DNA of 64,000 nt from Lumbricus rubellus (Eukaryota; Annelida; Clitellata; Crassiclitellata; Lumbricidae): positions 37,074,524 through 37,138,523 of the forward strand of contig OX243814.1 in assembly GCA_945859605.1 (NCBI GenBank). Direction: 5' to 3'. The position numbers and the translations under genes were made by a program. Every line of letters starts with the position of its first letter. Position 1 is the first letter of the stretch. This document shows positions 43,061 to 51,098 of this stretch, piece by piece. The notes beneath the pieces are model-generated. The model did no database searches. It was not told the DNA's origin and saw only the letters and a program-made list of their open reading frames with translations.

Positions 43061-43810
43061 ATGCCTGTCGATAAATTTGGACATACAGATTCAGGATCTA
43101 CGCAGAGAGTAATTGCCGGAGGAGTTACTGAAAGTCAAGTAAACAGTACTTTTCTAAGGCTGGATGGAGCAAACCCCGCGACCGGAGATCTAAATATGAG
43201 TGGTCATACTATTAGAGGTCTGCCTACAACGAATACAGCGAATACAGCGAATACTCCGGAAGCGGGAATAGATGAGGCCGTGAGTCGGGGGCAAGTAATA
43301 GATTTACTGCAGAATCACGATGACGTCCCGACCGACAATAATCATTTGACGAATAAGAAATACGTCGATGAACAACTTACTTCGAAAGTGGCGGCGGTGG
43401 TAGGACCGGCGGTTAGCGCTTACAGTTCAACTCAACAAGCTATACTCGCTAGATCTCACACTGCAGTTACTTTTGACGTAATAAGATGCGGTACCGCAAA
43501 ACACGGTATTGAACAGGGTATCGGAACGACTTCTTTCTTCCCCAGTAAAGCCGGGTACTATATCGTTTCGGCGTACATAGAATTTTGTAACAATAATGCT
43601 TCCGCGTATGGCACCGTCCACCTGTATAAAAATGGGGCGTCGTACATGCAGATTGCGGGCGGAGGGAGTACGAAAGGTTCGCACAACCATTCAATCGGTA
43701 GTAACATAGTTTTTCTAGACGAGATCGATTACGTCAACATACACGCCTTTTCATCCATCGCTACGAACATTTTGTGTAGGGACTTTTCGGCGGCATTCTT
43801 ACGACCCTAA
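43061..43810 (+). CDS. Fibre-like protein 1 with C1q/TNF-like C-terminal domain
   Basis: 249 codons. The N-terminal 23 residues (MPVDKFGHTDSGSTQRVIAG...) are almost identical to the next gene's. A short repeat NTANTANT lies in the linker (about 55-65). The last 120 residues (AVTFDVIR, GYYIVSAYIEF, TVHLYKNGASY, DYVNIHAFS) show the beta-strand pattern of C1q/TNF-like trimeric heads. Likely a trimeric attachment spike with a virion-anchoring N terminus and receptor-binding head (inference from tail-fibre and adenovirus-fibre analogues). Confidence 0.75.
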   Translation: MPVDKFGHTDSGSTQRVIAGGVTESQVNSTFLRLDGANPATGDLNMSGHTIRGLPTTNTANTANTPEAGIDEAVSRGQVIDLLQNHDDVPTDNNHLTNKKYVDEQLTSKVAAVVGPAVSAYSSTQQAILARSHTAVTFDVIRCGTAKHGIEQGIGTTSFFPSKAGYYIVSAYIEFCNNNASAYGTVHLYKNGASYMQIAGGGSTKGSHNHSIGSNIVFLDEIDYVNIHAFSSIATNILCRDFSAAFLRP

Positions 43811-43834
43811 TTAATAAAAATTATTATATTCAAA

Positions 43835-44737
43835 ATGCCTGTTGATAAATTTGGACATACAGATTCAGGATCTACGCAAAGAGTAATTGCTGGGGGTGTT
43901 ACGCTATCTCAGATAAACAGTACTTTTCTAAGGCTAGATGGAAGCAACGACGTTGTCGGAGATATAGATATGAACGGCCATCATCTCGTAGGGTTTTCGA
44001 CTGATTACCCTTTTACGGGTAACGGGGGTGAAGCTATTAGTTTTGCTCGAGCTACTGCCCTAGTCGTTGACAAAACAGCGGATATCGCTTCTAGAGATTA
44101 CGTTTCGGGTATGAGGGTATCTCCAGGCAATCTAGTGAGAAATACGACGAGCGGTATTATATATAGGTTCGAAGGAACGGCTGGAGCTATAACAGCGGCG
44201 CCAGCATTATCCGCGAATTGGAGACCTACAACCGGACCGGCTATTTGTGTGTTGAGAGAGGGTGAAGGGGGAGCATCCGCAATCGTAAGTGGTGGCGCAT
44301 TCTCGGGCACATATGCAACGCATGGTGGAGCATTCGGAGGCGTATATGTAATGCACCATCAACTAACGGCCGTTGCCATCAATACGGATTCGGCGTATAC
44401 GACGTCTTTGGGCTTAATAACTATTCCTCGTACGGGCGTATATCGACTTGGCGGATTCGCGAATTTCTTGATAGGAAATGACAGTCCGGGCGAAAAAATA
44501 ATCAGAATTTCGTATGTCACAGACGGGATACAAAGTAACGAACTTTTTGAATGCATGGCTGGCGGATCAACGGTTGGCAGCAGAATATCGCTCGTATTAC
44601 CAACCGTCGCCATATTTTCCAACGCCGACGATAAGCTCGGTATGAGGGTATATTCTTTCATATCCGGAAACAGTCCAACAGCCGGTCGCCTTCTTCTCAG
44701 GGGCGGAGCCGGATTGCAGGTCGAGTTTTTGTACTAG
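43835..44737 (+). CDS. Fibre-like protein 2, shared anchor, different head
   Basis: 300 codons. It begins MPVDKFGHTDSGSTQRVIAG like fibre 1, then STFLRLDGSNDVVGDIDMNG (similar) before diverging. It has a middle region (ASRDYVSGMRVSPGNLV) absent from fibre 1 and a duplicated GGAFSGTY/GGAFGGVY. The C-terminal beta-rich head has no obvious match to head 1. The first 70 or so nucleotides of both genes are nearly identical, pointing to tandem duplication with head replacement. Likely a second attachment specificity. Confidence 0.75.
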   Translation: MPVDKFGHTDSGSTQRVIAGGVTLSQINSTFLRLDGSNDVVGDIDMNGHHLVGFSTDYPFTGNGGEAISFARATALVVDKTADIASRDYVSGMRVSPGNLVRNTTSGIIYRFEGTAGAITAAPALSANWRPTTGPAICVLREGEGGASAIVSGGAFSGTYATHGGAFGGVYVMHHQLTAVAINTDSAYTTSLGLITIPRTGVYRLGGFANFLIGNDSPGEKIIRISYVTDGIQSNELFECMAGGSTVGSRISLVLPTVAIFSNADDKLGMRVYSFISGNSPTAGRLLLRGGAGLQVEFLY

Positions 44738-44745
44738 GTAACCGT

Positions 44746-44781
44746 AGATACCTATCGTTCATATACGTACGATAGGTATCT
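44746..44781. terminator. Perfect hairpin between convergent gene blocks
   Basis: AGATACCTATCGT (44746-44758) and ACGATAGGTATCT (44769-44781) pair over 13 bp, extendable by G-U pairs, around a 10-nt loop. It lies 9 nt after the fibre 2 stop and before the convergent capsid gene stop. It may end or protect both transcripts. Confidence 0.7.
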
Positions 44782-44822
44782 GTAAGTCTCATTATTCTTC
44801 ATCGACCATTCTATCATGAACT

Positions 44823-46118
44823 TCAATATACCACACTCATTTTCTGTCCATCCGATTGAAACCTCAGTAACTTGTCTAAAATCACCACTGCGTACGCTTC
44901 CGTATTGGCGGGCGGCGCCGTATTGAACGTGCCTTTGATCTGGATATCAACCACCGATGACTTCAGACGCTCGGATTGCTTGCTCACGTCAAACACCATA
45001 ATCGGAAACAGATCTTTGAAGTCTGAGGGTGTGATATTGCATTGTGTCATTAGTTCGTCCATTCCATAATATTTTTCACTGAACGCGGCTGCTGCTCGGT
45101 ACGCCCGCGCGAATTGTTGATTCGGAAATGATAGATTATAGTCGACAACTGGGTATCGGTCCTGGTTCATCATCACGAACATGTTCTTCAGATCGCAATG
45201 ATTGAAAACGGATGGATTTTGTTCTTGATCGCCGCTTTTGTCGGTTTGAAAACCCAAGATGATGTACCTAGGCTTCTCAGGTAATGTCTTGACGCTAAGT
45301 CTCCAGCTAAAATTAGTCGACTGTGCGACGGAGGTGGTATCGCATTGACGGGCTCTGTACGCAACTGGCAGCGACGCTTTCGATTCGATCGTTTTGTACA
45401 ATTGCATCTTCTCCATATCCGCGGGAATAACGTGCGGCATGAACCATGAGATTTTGTCCAGCCTAACTTTCCCTGCACCCGCGGCGGCGAGTCTAAAAAT
45501 TGCGTCATCATCGGCTTTACGAATCAGAGTTAGCGTATGTTTCACACCAAAAACAACCTTGTCGTAATCATCGCAAAATCCGAAAATATGCTTCAATGGA
45601 ACTACAAAGCTGAAAGTACCTTTGGCATTTGGTTTTTGAATTATATACGACTGTCTCACGGCGAAACCTTGATTATTCGCGATAGCAGCCGTCGCTCCGC
45701 TGTCCTTGTACCACAACTGATTCAGACCTTGAGCTAGTTGAAAATCATTCGGGTATTTGAGTAATCCGAGCATCGTCGTTGCTTGACCCGGGTAAAATAT
45801 CGATTCAATTTCCTGATTCGACAGGGAATACGAAATTTGGCTGAAAAGATGCATGAGCCCATTATTCGTAAGAGTTGCTTCATCGGCATTGACGTAGAAG
45901 GTGGTGGGGTTGTCCGCCTTCGTCAATCTACCCTCGAACAGCAGGTAAGATTCCGCCGGATGACAAAATAGATCTTGAAGTTCGATATTTATTCTAATCT
46001 CGCCGGAGGTGTTTAGATTCGCCCCCGATATCGGCTCATACTCGTACCATTCGTAGCGTTCGACGCTTTCATCGCTCAATGGTTGTTCGGTAAATCTCAG
46101 AATATCAGATGATTGCAT
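44823..46118 (-). CDS. Probable major capsid protein (double jelly-roll)
   Basis: 431 codons, largest of the structural block. Beta-rich throughout, with blocks such as WYEYEPISGANLN, HLFSQISYSLSNQEIES, FSFVVPLKHIFGFCDDYDKV and KISWFMPHVIPADMEKMQ. I recognise these as the conserved large protein of many animal Polintons, identified in the literature with the hexon-like double jelly-roll capsid protein. Position next to the minor virion proteins and size fit. Identification is from family memory and context; structure prediction would settle it. Start context GTAAAAATG. Confidence 0.75.
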   Translation of the reverse strand: MQSSDILRFTEQPLSDESVERYEWYEYEPISGANLNTSGEIRINIELQDLFCHPAESYLLFEGRLTKADNPTTFYVNADEATLTNNGLMHLFSQISYSLSNQEIESIFYPGQATTMLGLLKYPNDFQLAQGLNQLWYKDSGATAAIANNQGFAVRQSYIIQKPNAKGTFSFVVPLKHIFGFCDDYDKVVFGVKHTLTLIRKADDDAIFRLAAAGAGKVRLDKISWFMPHVIPADMEKMQLYKTIESKASLPVAYRARQCDTTSVAQSTNFSWRLSVKTLPEKPRYIILGFQTDKSGDQEQNPSVFNHCDLKNMFVMMNQDRYPVVDYNLSFPNQQFARAYRAAAAFSEKYYGMDELMTQCNITPSDFKDLFPIMVFDVSKQSERLKSSVVDIQIKGTFNTAPPANTEAYAVVILDKLLRFQSDGQKMSVVY

Positions 46119-46155
46119 TTTTACTACGGTACTTTTTACTACGCGATAATATTTT

Positions 46156-46617
46156 TTACGCGACCTTCATTCCGGCGCCGTTTAGCTCGCGTACTAAATC
46201 TTGTATCGATATGACGCCGTTCTTCTTCAGACCATCCCCCATCATCAGATTATTAATATTTGGGATATTCGAGGTCAGCCCGACGCTGCCGACGCCACTC
46301 AGCCGCTCTAAAATTTGTATAGTTTCTGGCGTAATTTTCTTGGAGGTGGGAGTAGGAGCAGGAGTCGTAAACAGTTTGGCCACTGCTTTGTCCACTACTC
46401 GTTTGCCGGCGTCGATTGCGGTTGTTTTCCCAACGTCGATGGCCTTTTTCCCAATTTCTTTCGCCACGTCTTTACTCGCGTTGAGAGCGGTCGTTGCTAA
46501 TTGTTTGGCGGCGTTCGACGTTACTAGCCGTTTGAAAAATCCCGAAATTGTATCGAATATTCCCGATCCTCCGATAACGTATTGTTTTCTATACCTCCTT
46601 CTATTAATGACTTGCAT
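46156..46617 (-). CDS. Small basic, amphipathic virion-type protein
   Basis: 153 codons. It begins with a basic cluster (MQVINRRRYRKQYVIGGSG), then GIFDTISGFFKRL, a likely amphipathic helix after a GG.G site that the element's protease could cut. A long Ala/Lys helix (KQLATTALNASKDVAKEIGK) and a Pro/Thr linker follow. The design recalls adenovirus pVI/core precursors; that link is by analogy. It is 37 nt downstream of the capsid gene in the same block. Confidence 0.55.
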   Translation of the reverse strand: MQVINRRRYRKQYVIGGSGIFDTISGFFKRLVTSNAAKQLATTALNASKDVAKEIGKKAIDVGKTTAIDAGKRVVDKAVAKLFTTPAPTPTSKKITPETIQILERLSGVGSVGLTSNIPNINNLMMGDGLKKNGVISIQDLVRELNGAGMKVA

Positions 46618-46629
46618 TTTTTCTGCATT

Positions 46630-47532
46630 TTACAATGCCATCATTATATTTTTGTAAGCATCTTTACTCAGCACTTCCTGCCTCAATAACGCGTCGCACA
46701 TCGCCACGATCTCGTTTCTCACGCCGGTATTGCCTGCTTTGAAGCTTTGAAATCGTAGTTCTAGCTGTTTCGCTAACACGTTTGGATCTTCGGAAATAAC
46801 AATTACACCACCCACGCCTTTACCCACCGCATTACGAGTCCTCTTTTCCCATATCGGCTTGATAATTTCTCTATATTTGACGCTCGAAGATGCTTTCGGT
46901 TTGTTGGGATTTTTTGGCTGTCTGATAGCATCCGACGTGAGTAGAATCTCGGCGTAATCGTCTCTATCATTATTATCGTATATCGACGTGTTCGGCTGTT
47001 TCATCGTCAACAACTCCCAAAGCCCCGGTGTTCCGCTATACGTCTTATTTCCAACCGTCACATCGTCTCCTTGAATAAAAATCGGAGTGTCGCCGATGTA
47101 GAATTGACTATTTTTTGATCGTATTCCGAACGTCGTGTCTACGATTTTTCTATCGGAAGCGTATTGATGAAGGTACTTGGTGGCTACATCACCTAATTCT
47201 AAAGTTCTAATATCCTCAGTCGGATCGTTGCTATACGCTTCTATCGAGGGATACTGAGGAAATTGAATCTTCAACGAAGCGGGTAGTGTCTGTAGTGCGT
47301 TTGTAGTAGCTATCGAGTTTTCTTTGATGGCGGATAGTAAGACATTTTGCTCTTTGGAAATTGCGGATTGCGAATCGACGATAGGCTTGTACAGCTTGGT
47401 TAATTCTTGTTGCAGCCCCGAATCCCCCAATCTCTCCGATAAAAAGTTCTGTTGAATATTCTTCTTGGACTTCAGAAACTCTTCGACTATGAAATTTCTT
47501 TTCGCCGGGTCATCTATCTTTAGAAACGACAT
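46630..47532 (-). CDS. Conserved Polinton protein of unknown role
   Basis: 300 codons from the ATG at 47532 (AAAAATG); an upstream open extension to 47658 is only 12-bp repeats. N-terminal half is helical (ERLGDSGLQQELTKLYKPI). The C-terminal half contains YIGDTPIFIQGDDVTVGNKT and TPGLWELLTMKQPN, a block I have seen in many invertebrate Polinton proteins without assigned function. Probably a virion or assembly protein given its place. Confidence 0.7.
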   Translation of the reverse strand: MSFLKIDDPAKRNFIVEEFLKSKKNIQQNFLSERLGDSGLQQELTKLYKPIVDSQSAISKEQNVLLSAIKENSIATTNALQTLPASLKIQFPQYPSIEAYSNDPTEDIRTLELGDVATKYLHQYASDRKIVDTTFGIRSKNSQFYIGDTPIFIQGDDVTVGNKTYSGTPGLWELLTMKQPNTSIYDNNDRDDYAEILLTSDAIRQPKNPNKPKASSSVKYREIIKPIWEKRTRNAVGKGVGGVIVISEDPNVLAKQLELRFQSFKAGNTGVRNEIVAMCDALLRQEVLSKDAYKNIMMAL

Positions 47533-47545
47533 TTTTAATAAAAAA

Positions 47546-47625
47546 TTTAATGTTTTTCGACATGTTTTTCGACATGTTTTCCGGCGTGTTTCTAGACGTG
47601 TTTTTCTACATGTTTTTCGACATGT
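47546..47625 (-). promoter_or_regulatory. 12-bp tandem repeats upstream of a capsid-block gene
   Basis: Minus strand: about six units of ACATGTCGAAAA (variants ACATGTAGAAAA, ACACGTCTAGAA, ACACGCCGGAAA), ending 14-20 nt before the ATG at 47532. Each holds the palindrome ACATGT. Placement suggests a promoter or regulator-binding array. Confidence 0.55.
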
Positions 47626-47698
47626 GTAAAAACACAAGTTAGACGTATTTTCAGACATAGCGACATAGGTCTACATAGGTCTACAAAACTCTACAACT

Positions 47699-48397
47699 CT
47701 ACATGATTTCGTACATGTTCACGTTAGTCGTCTTTTTCACAGATTCGGTATTTTTCTCAAACATGCTTTGAAAGGACTGCCTGACTTCCTCTCTTCCTCG
47801 GTCGATGAGAGATTGTTTCGTTTCCTCGTCCATCGCGTCTACCGCAACTTTCGACTTACTTTTGATTTCTTCTTTCATGCCATTGAATTTTTCAATCTCG
47901 CTTAGAATCAGAGAATATTCCTCATCTGAAATGTGATCATCCACGAGTGCTTTTGAAATATGGTCGCTGATCGTGTTGAGCTTCGCGTCAGCTAGCGTTT
48001 TGATCTTTTCATGCTTCTCCGCCTTGAGGGCGAGCTTTTTACAGATTCGGCTGCCAATTATACTCAATAGCCCCGCACCTAGCGCTGTCCCTTCCATAGC
48101 AATAGCGATGGGGGTTGCAATTATGGTGGCTAGTACACCGATTCCCGAAATTCCGAGCCCCATCGTGATCGCCATGAGGACGTTGTCTACTACGCCGATT
48201 ACGCTCACACTTCTATGGTACTTTTTACTCAACGCTGCTCTTTTGTCGCGTTCTTGCTCGATCTCCTTTTTGATTTCGCTAATCTTCTGAAGTCGATACG
48301 TTTGTGCGGACCCTGCGGCTATTTGTATTTCACCTTCTGGCGCGGAGGGTGTTATATTTGTTAGGTTTGGATAGAGTTTGATGCCTTCGTATTCCAT
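47699..48397 (-). CDS. Membrane-associated Polinton protein, unknown role
   Basis: 232 codons from ATG 48397 (AAAAGAATG). Middle hydrophobic stretch from about 75 to 120 (VLMAITMGLGISGIGVLATI, then AIAMEGTALGAGLLSIIG) looks like two glycine-rich membrane segments. It is flanked by long charged helices (KISEIKKEIEQERDKRAALS before; EKHEKIKTLADAKLNTISDH after). A similar protein occurs in many invertebrate Polintons. It could be a virion membrane or membrane-active protein (inference). Confidence 0.65.
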   Translation of the reverse strand: MEYEGIKLYPNLTNITPSAPEGEIQIAAGSAQTYRLQKISEIKKEIEQERDKRAALSKKYHRSVSVIGVVDNVLMAITMGLGISGIGVLATIIATPIAIAMEGTALGAGLLSIIGSRICKKLALKAEKHEKIKTLADAKLNTISDHISKALVDDHISDEEYSLILSEIEKFNGMKEEIKSKSKVAVDAMDEETKQSLIDRGREEVRQSFQSMFEKNTESVKKTTNVNMYEIM

Positions 48398-48425
48398 TCT
48401 TTTATTTATTAGCAATATATATTTT

Positions 48426-48824
48426 TTACCGCAGATAATTTACACAGCATAGTGAATCTCCTTCATTTATTGTTACTGCCGAATCGGAGTTGTTTTGAAT
48501 GGAAACTATGATATCATCAATCACATCTTCTGAAATCACTCCGTCTAGTAGGCTGCATCGTCGTTCTTTGATAGCCTGTCTGAGGGAAACGAGACAAAGA
48601 CCGGCCGCCATTTCTACACCGAGTCCAAGCCTTAGCGTATTTGCTGTCTTTGGTTGTATCGTGATATCATTTTGCGCAAAAATCTCCCATCGCAGACCCC
48701 CTAGTTGTCTTACTGGGGTGCGGGTAACACCGCTCGTAATCTTCCAAAAGACTGAAACGGGCTGCGTTCTAACCTCTACCGGTCTAGTTGGTTTAGTTCC
48801 AAATTTGTGTATTGGTCTCGACAT
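48426..48824 (-). CDS. dUTPase-fold-like small protein, probably not an enzyme
   Basis: 132 codons. The region 50-132 has the rhythm of a trimeric dUTPase (NDITIQPKTANTLRLGLGVE, AAGLCLVSLRQ, LLDGVISEDVIDDIIVSIQN, TINEGDSLCCVN). The third motif has Ser where the catalytic Asp of GVID is expected, and the C-terminal P-loop-like motif 5 is missing. So it may be a structural or regulatory relative, as seen in some adenovirus proteins. The assignment is by eye and moderately uncertain. Confidence 0.5.
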   Translation of the reverse strand: MSRPIHKFGTKPTRPVEVRTQPVSVFWKITSGVTRTPVRQLGGLRWEIFAQNDITIQPKTANTLRLGLGVEMAAGLCLVSLRQAIKERRCSLLDGVISEDVIDDIIVSIQNNSDSAVTINEGDSLCCVNYLR

Positions 48825-48844
48825 TTTACATAAATTATGATAAT

Positions 48845-49441
48845 TTATAATATCATGCCGAGAATCGGAATGTTTCGAAACGGCGAGTTGGGACCGAGCA
48901 AAAGTCCTTCGCCACTCACATAGCCCGACCCTGTTTTCATGTAAAGCCCGGATGCCGTTATTGAGCTACCTTTTTGCCACGGGGACAAGTACAAACCAGA
49001 TCCGGCCGCTCTTATTTTGCACGCTATGTCACCTTTCTTGACATACATTACACCCGAACCGCTGATTTTATCGACAAGTTTCGATCCAGCCGCAGCACCT
49101 AACCCACCTAATGCGCCCTGTGCTAAACTTGGCAGTACGCTACCAAGAAGGAACCGTCCCGCTGTCGCTAGAAACGGAAGTATAGCGCCTATGAATCCAC
49201 CTTCGACTTTCTTGTTGTTCTCCAATTGCGTTTTACTCATTTTAATAATCATGCCAGTTCCTTTTTGGTAGGCTGCCGCCATTTTATTGATTTGCGCCTG
49301 GGTGAGAGCCAAAACGTGTTCGCCATTCAAATCATCGTGCGATAGTTTGATACTCACGCCGCTCCCCGCTTGAAGTGATCTTTTAATTTTGTCTTGTTGC
49401 GCTTCCGAAATATTAACTTTTACGCCCGTGTAACGATTCAT
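48845..49441 (-). CDS. Conserved hydrophobic-core minor virion-type protein
   Basis: 198 codons. N terminus YTGVKVNISEAQQDKIKRSL, then LTQAQINKMAAAYQKGTGM, KMSKTQLENNKKVEGGFIG with a possible protease site GGF, a hydrophobic span AILPFLATAGRFLLGSVLPS followed by Gly/Ala-rich helix, and a C terminus of repeated GSGLYLSP/ASGLYMKTGSG motifs ending LGPNSPFRNIPILGMIL. The pattern is well conserved among invertebrate Polintons; a minor capsid or membrane-penetration role is inferred. Confidence 0.65.
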   Translation of the reverse strand: MNRYTGVKVNISEAQQDKIKRSLQAGSGVSIKLSHDDLNGEHVLALTQAQINKMAAAYQKGTGMIIKMSKTQLENNKKVEGGFIGAILPFLATAGRFLLGSVLPSLAQGALGGLGAAAGSKLVDKISGSGVMYVKKGDIACKIRAAGSGLYLSPWQKGSSITASGLYMKTGSGYVSGEGLLLGPNSPFRNIPILGMIL

Positions 49442-49465
49442 TTTATTAATAAATTACAAAAACTT

Positions 49466-50260
49466 TCAAACTTCCCTGATGTGAAATCGAATCGCCAATT
49501 CTTCGCCTCGAAGATTTAGTAGGTTCCCGTGTTGGTCTGTGAGTCTCGTTTCCATCGTTGAAATTGTAGATAGCAAAATCGGGAGATATATCAAATTATG
49601 CGGCACTTCGATAATCTTGTAACCCGGGCCTACGTTTGGGAAAAAAGAATATATCACGTTTTCCGATGTTCCGTTAGTGTACGAAGACCCAATAATGTCG
49701 CTGGTCACTCTCAGGCTGCTTACACTCATTATATTTACCAAGTTCTCTGATTCGTTGTATCCCGCCGAATAGATCCATTTGTCAAACCCTAGAACCTTTC
49801 CGATCGAATTCTTTGGCGTAAAGTCAACCATATAATCTGCTTCTATATTCACCACAGACCTCAGAGTATTGGTGTTTGGTGCTATTGAGATACAGTAAGC
49901 GCCATTTACTCCGTCGTAATGCCCATTCCCCTTCATCACTCTCTGTATATATTCATTGATATCCGTTATTTCATAGCAACCCTCTGGAACTGCAATGTTT
50001 ACCCACTGTGAGTCGCGATTTGGTGAATACCGAAAGACGTTGTTTGTCGCATCGATATTTGGAAAAGAATAGTACGTCTCGAGGGCAACTAAGGCCATTT
50101 CATATTTCTTATTCTTCTCCAGTTCGAGTAGTGGATTAAACTTCGTTCTGATTCGCGTGCTCTTTTCGCTGAGAAAAATGGAAAATGATGTTTTTGGTTC
50201 CGTGTTGCAGGCCGTCTTTTCCGTGTTTTCCGATATCTGTTTGAGAAGCGATGATTCCAT
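49466..50260 (-). CDS. Penton-like minor capsid protein (single jelly-roll)
   Basis: 264 codons from ATG at 50260 (GTAAAAATG), 20 nt after the ATPase stop; the longer frame to 50326 would overlap that gene and lacks an ATG. Blocks LEKNKKYEMALVALETYYSF and VPEGCYEITDINEYIQR are typical of the Polinton minor capsid/penton protein. The C terminus HGNLLNLRGEELAIRFHI is also characteristic. It would form pentamers at the capsid vertices. Confidence 0.75.
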   Translation of the reverse strand: MESSLLKQISENTEKTACNTEPKTSFSIFLSEKSTRIRTKFNPLLELEKNKKYEMALVALETYYSFPNIDATNNVFRYSPNRDSQWVNIAVPEGCYEITDINEYIQRVMKGNGHYDGVNGAYCISIAPNTNTLRSVVNIEADYMVDFTPKNSIGKVLGFDKWIYSAGYNESENLVNIMSVSSLRVTSDIIGSSYTNGTSENVIYSFFPNVGPGYKIIEVPHNLIYLPILLSTISTMETRLTDQHGNLLNLRGEELAIRFHIREV

Positions 50261-50280
50261 TTTTACTATACAATACAATT

Positions 50281-51069
50281 TTACAATGGCGGATCCTCGA
50301 TTATATGAAATTCGTCGAGTCCGCATCGGTATTTACCATTGTACTTGTCGCTAGTCAGGTCTAAAACCACGAATCTATGAGGTTGCTCCCATACTGTTTT
50401 GCATAGTTTTCGAAATTCATCTTTCGGCATGTCTGTACTCACGTGATCGTTGTAAATATGATTACAATTTTTCAGGTCTTGTTTGAACAGGCAAATAAAG
50501 TTCGCATTTTCTCTGATTGTTTGGCGCGGTAATTTGAAATAATTCTGGGCGAGGTAAAAACAATCTACATTACTATGCCTCCCCCGATTGTAATACGTTT
50601 CACATTTGTTTTGTTTTTCCAATTGAAGATCATCAAAAATCATCAGGTTCTTCTTTTCAGCGCTCAAATCTCTCGGGTCTGGTACATCATCGGCGCTCTC
50701 AAAGAACTTGGCAATTATATCGGATTTAGCTTCTGAGTTTTTTGCCATTTCCTCCATAACAAGGTCTGGCGACGCATTTAGGCCCACGATTTCATCTCGG
50801 TGCTCGAACAACCGAACGATCGCTGCTTTCGGTAATTTTTCTTCGTATGCTTTTTTGATAATACGATATTCCGGTTGAAACAGAGAAGTGCCGAATACTT
50901 GTAAGTTATTATAATCCAACCAGTCTGGCCTGAGTAAAAGATTGAGAAGAAGCGTTGTTTTTCCACACGCCGATTTCCCAACTATCAAACCACGTATGCT
51001 TTTTGGTAACAACGGATTATTGAATCTTTTCGAGAGCGCTGTGCCCCAACTCATATCTCTAATCTCCAT
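50281..51069 (-). CDS. FtsK/HerA-type genome packaging ATPase
   Basis: 262 codons. Walker A GKSACGKT (31-38), Walker B NLMIFDD (141-147), then YYNRGRHSNVDCFYLAQNYF, matching the sensor region of the A32-like/FtsK-HerA packaging ATPases of Polintons and large DNA viruses. It drives DNA into preformed capsids. Divergently transcribed from the PLA2 gene 29 bp away. Confidence 0.93.
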   Translation of the reverse strand: MEIRDMSWGTALSKRFNNPLLPKSIRGLIVGKSACGKTTLLLNLLLRPDWLDYNNLQVFGTSLFQPEYRIIKKAYEEKLPKAAIVRLFEHRDEIVGLNASPDLVMEEMAKNSEAKSDIIAKFFESADDVPDPRDLSAEKKNLMIFDDLQLEKQNKCETYYNRGRHSNVDCFYLAQNYFKLPRQTIRENANFICLFKQDLKNCNHIYNDHVSTDMPKDEFRKLCKTVWEQPHRFVVLDLTSDKYNGKYRCGLDEFHIIEDPPL

Positions 51070-51098
51070 TTTTAAAAATATATATTATTAAAAACGAA
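51070..51098. promoter_or_regulatory. Bidirectional AT-only promoter region
   Basis: The 29 bp between two divergent start codons is TTTTTAAAAATATATATTAT-like with a TATA-type core readable in both directions. It presumably drives both ATPase and PLA2-integrase transcripts. Confidence 0.5.
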
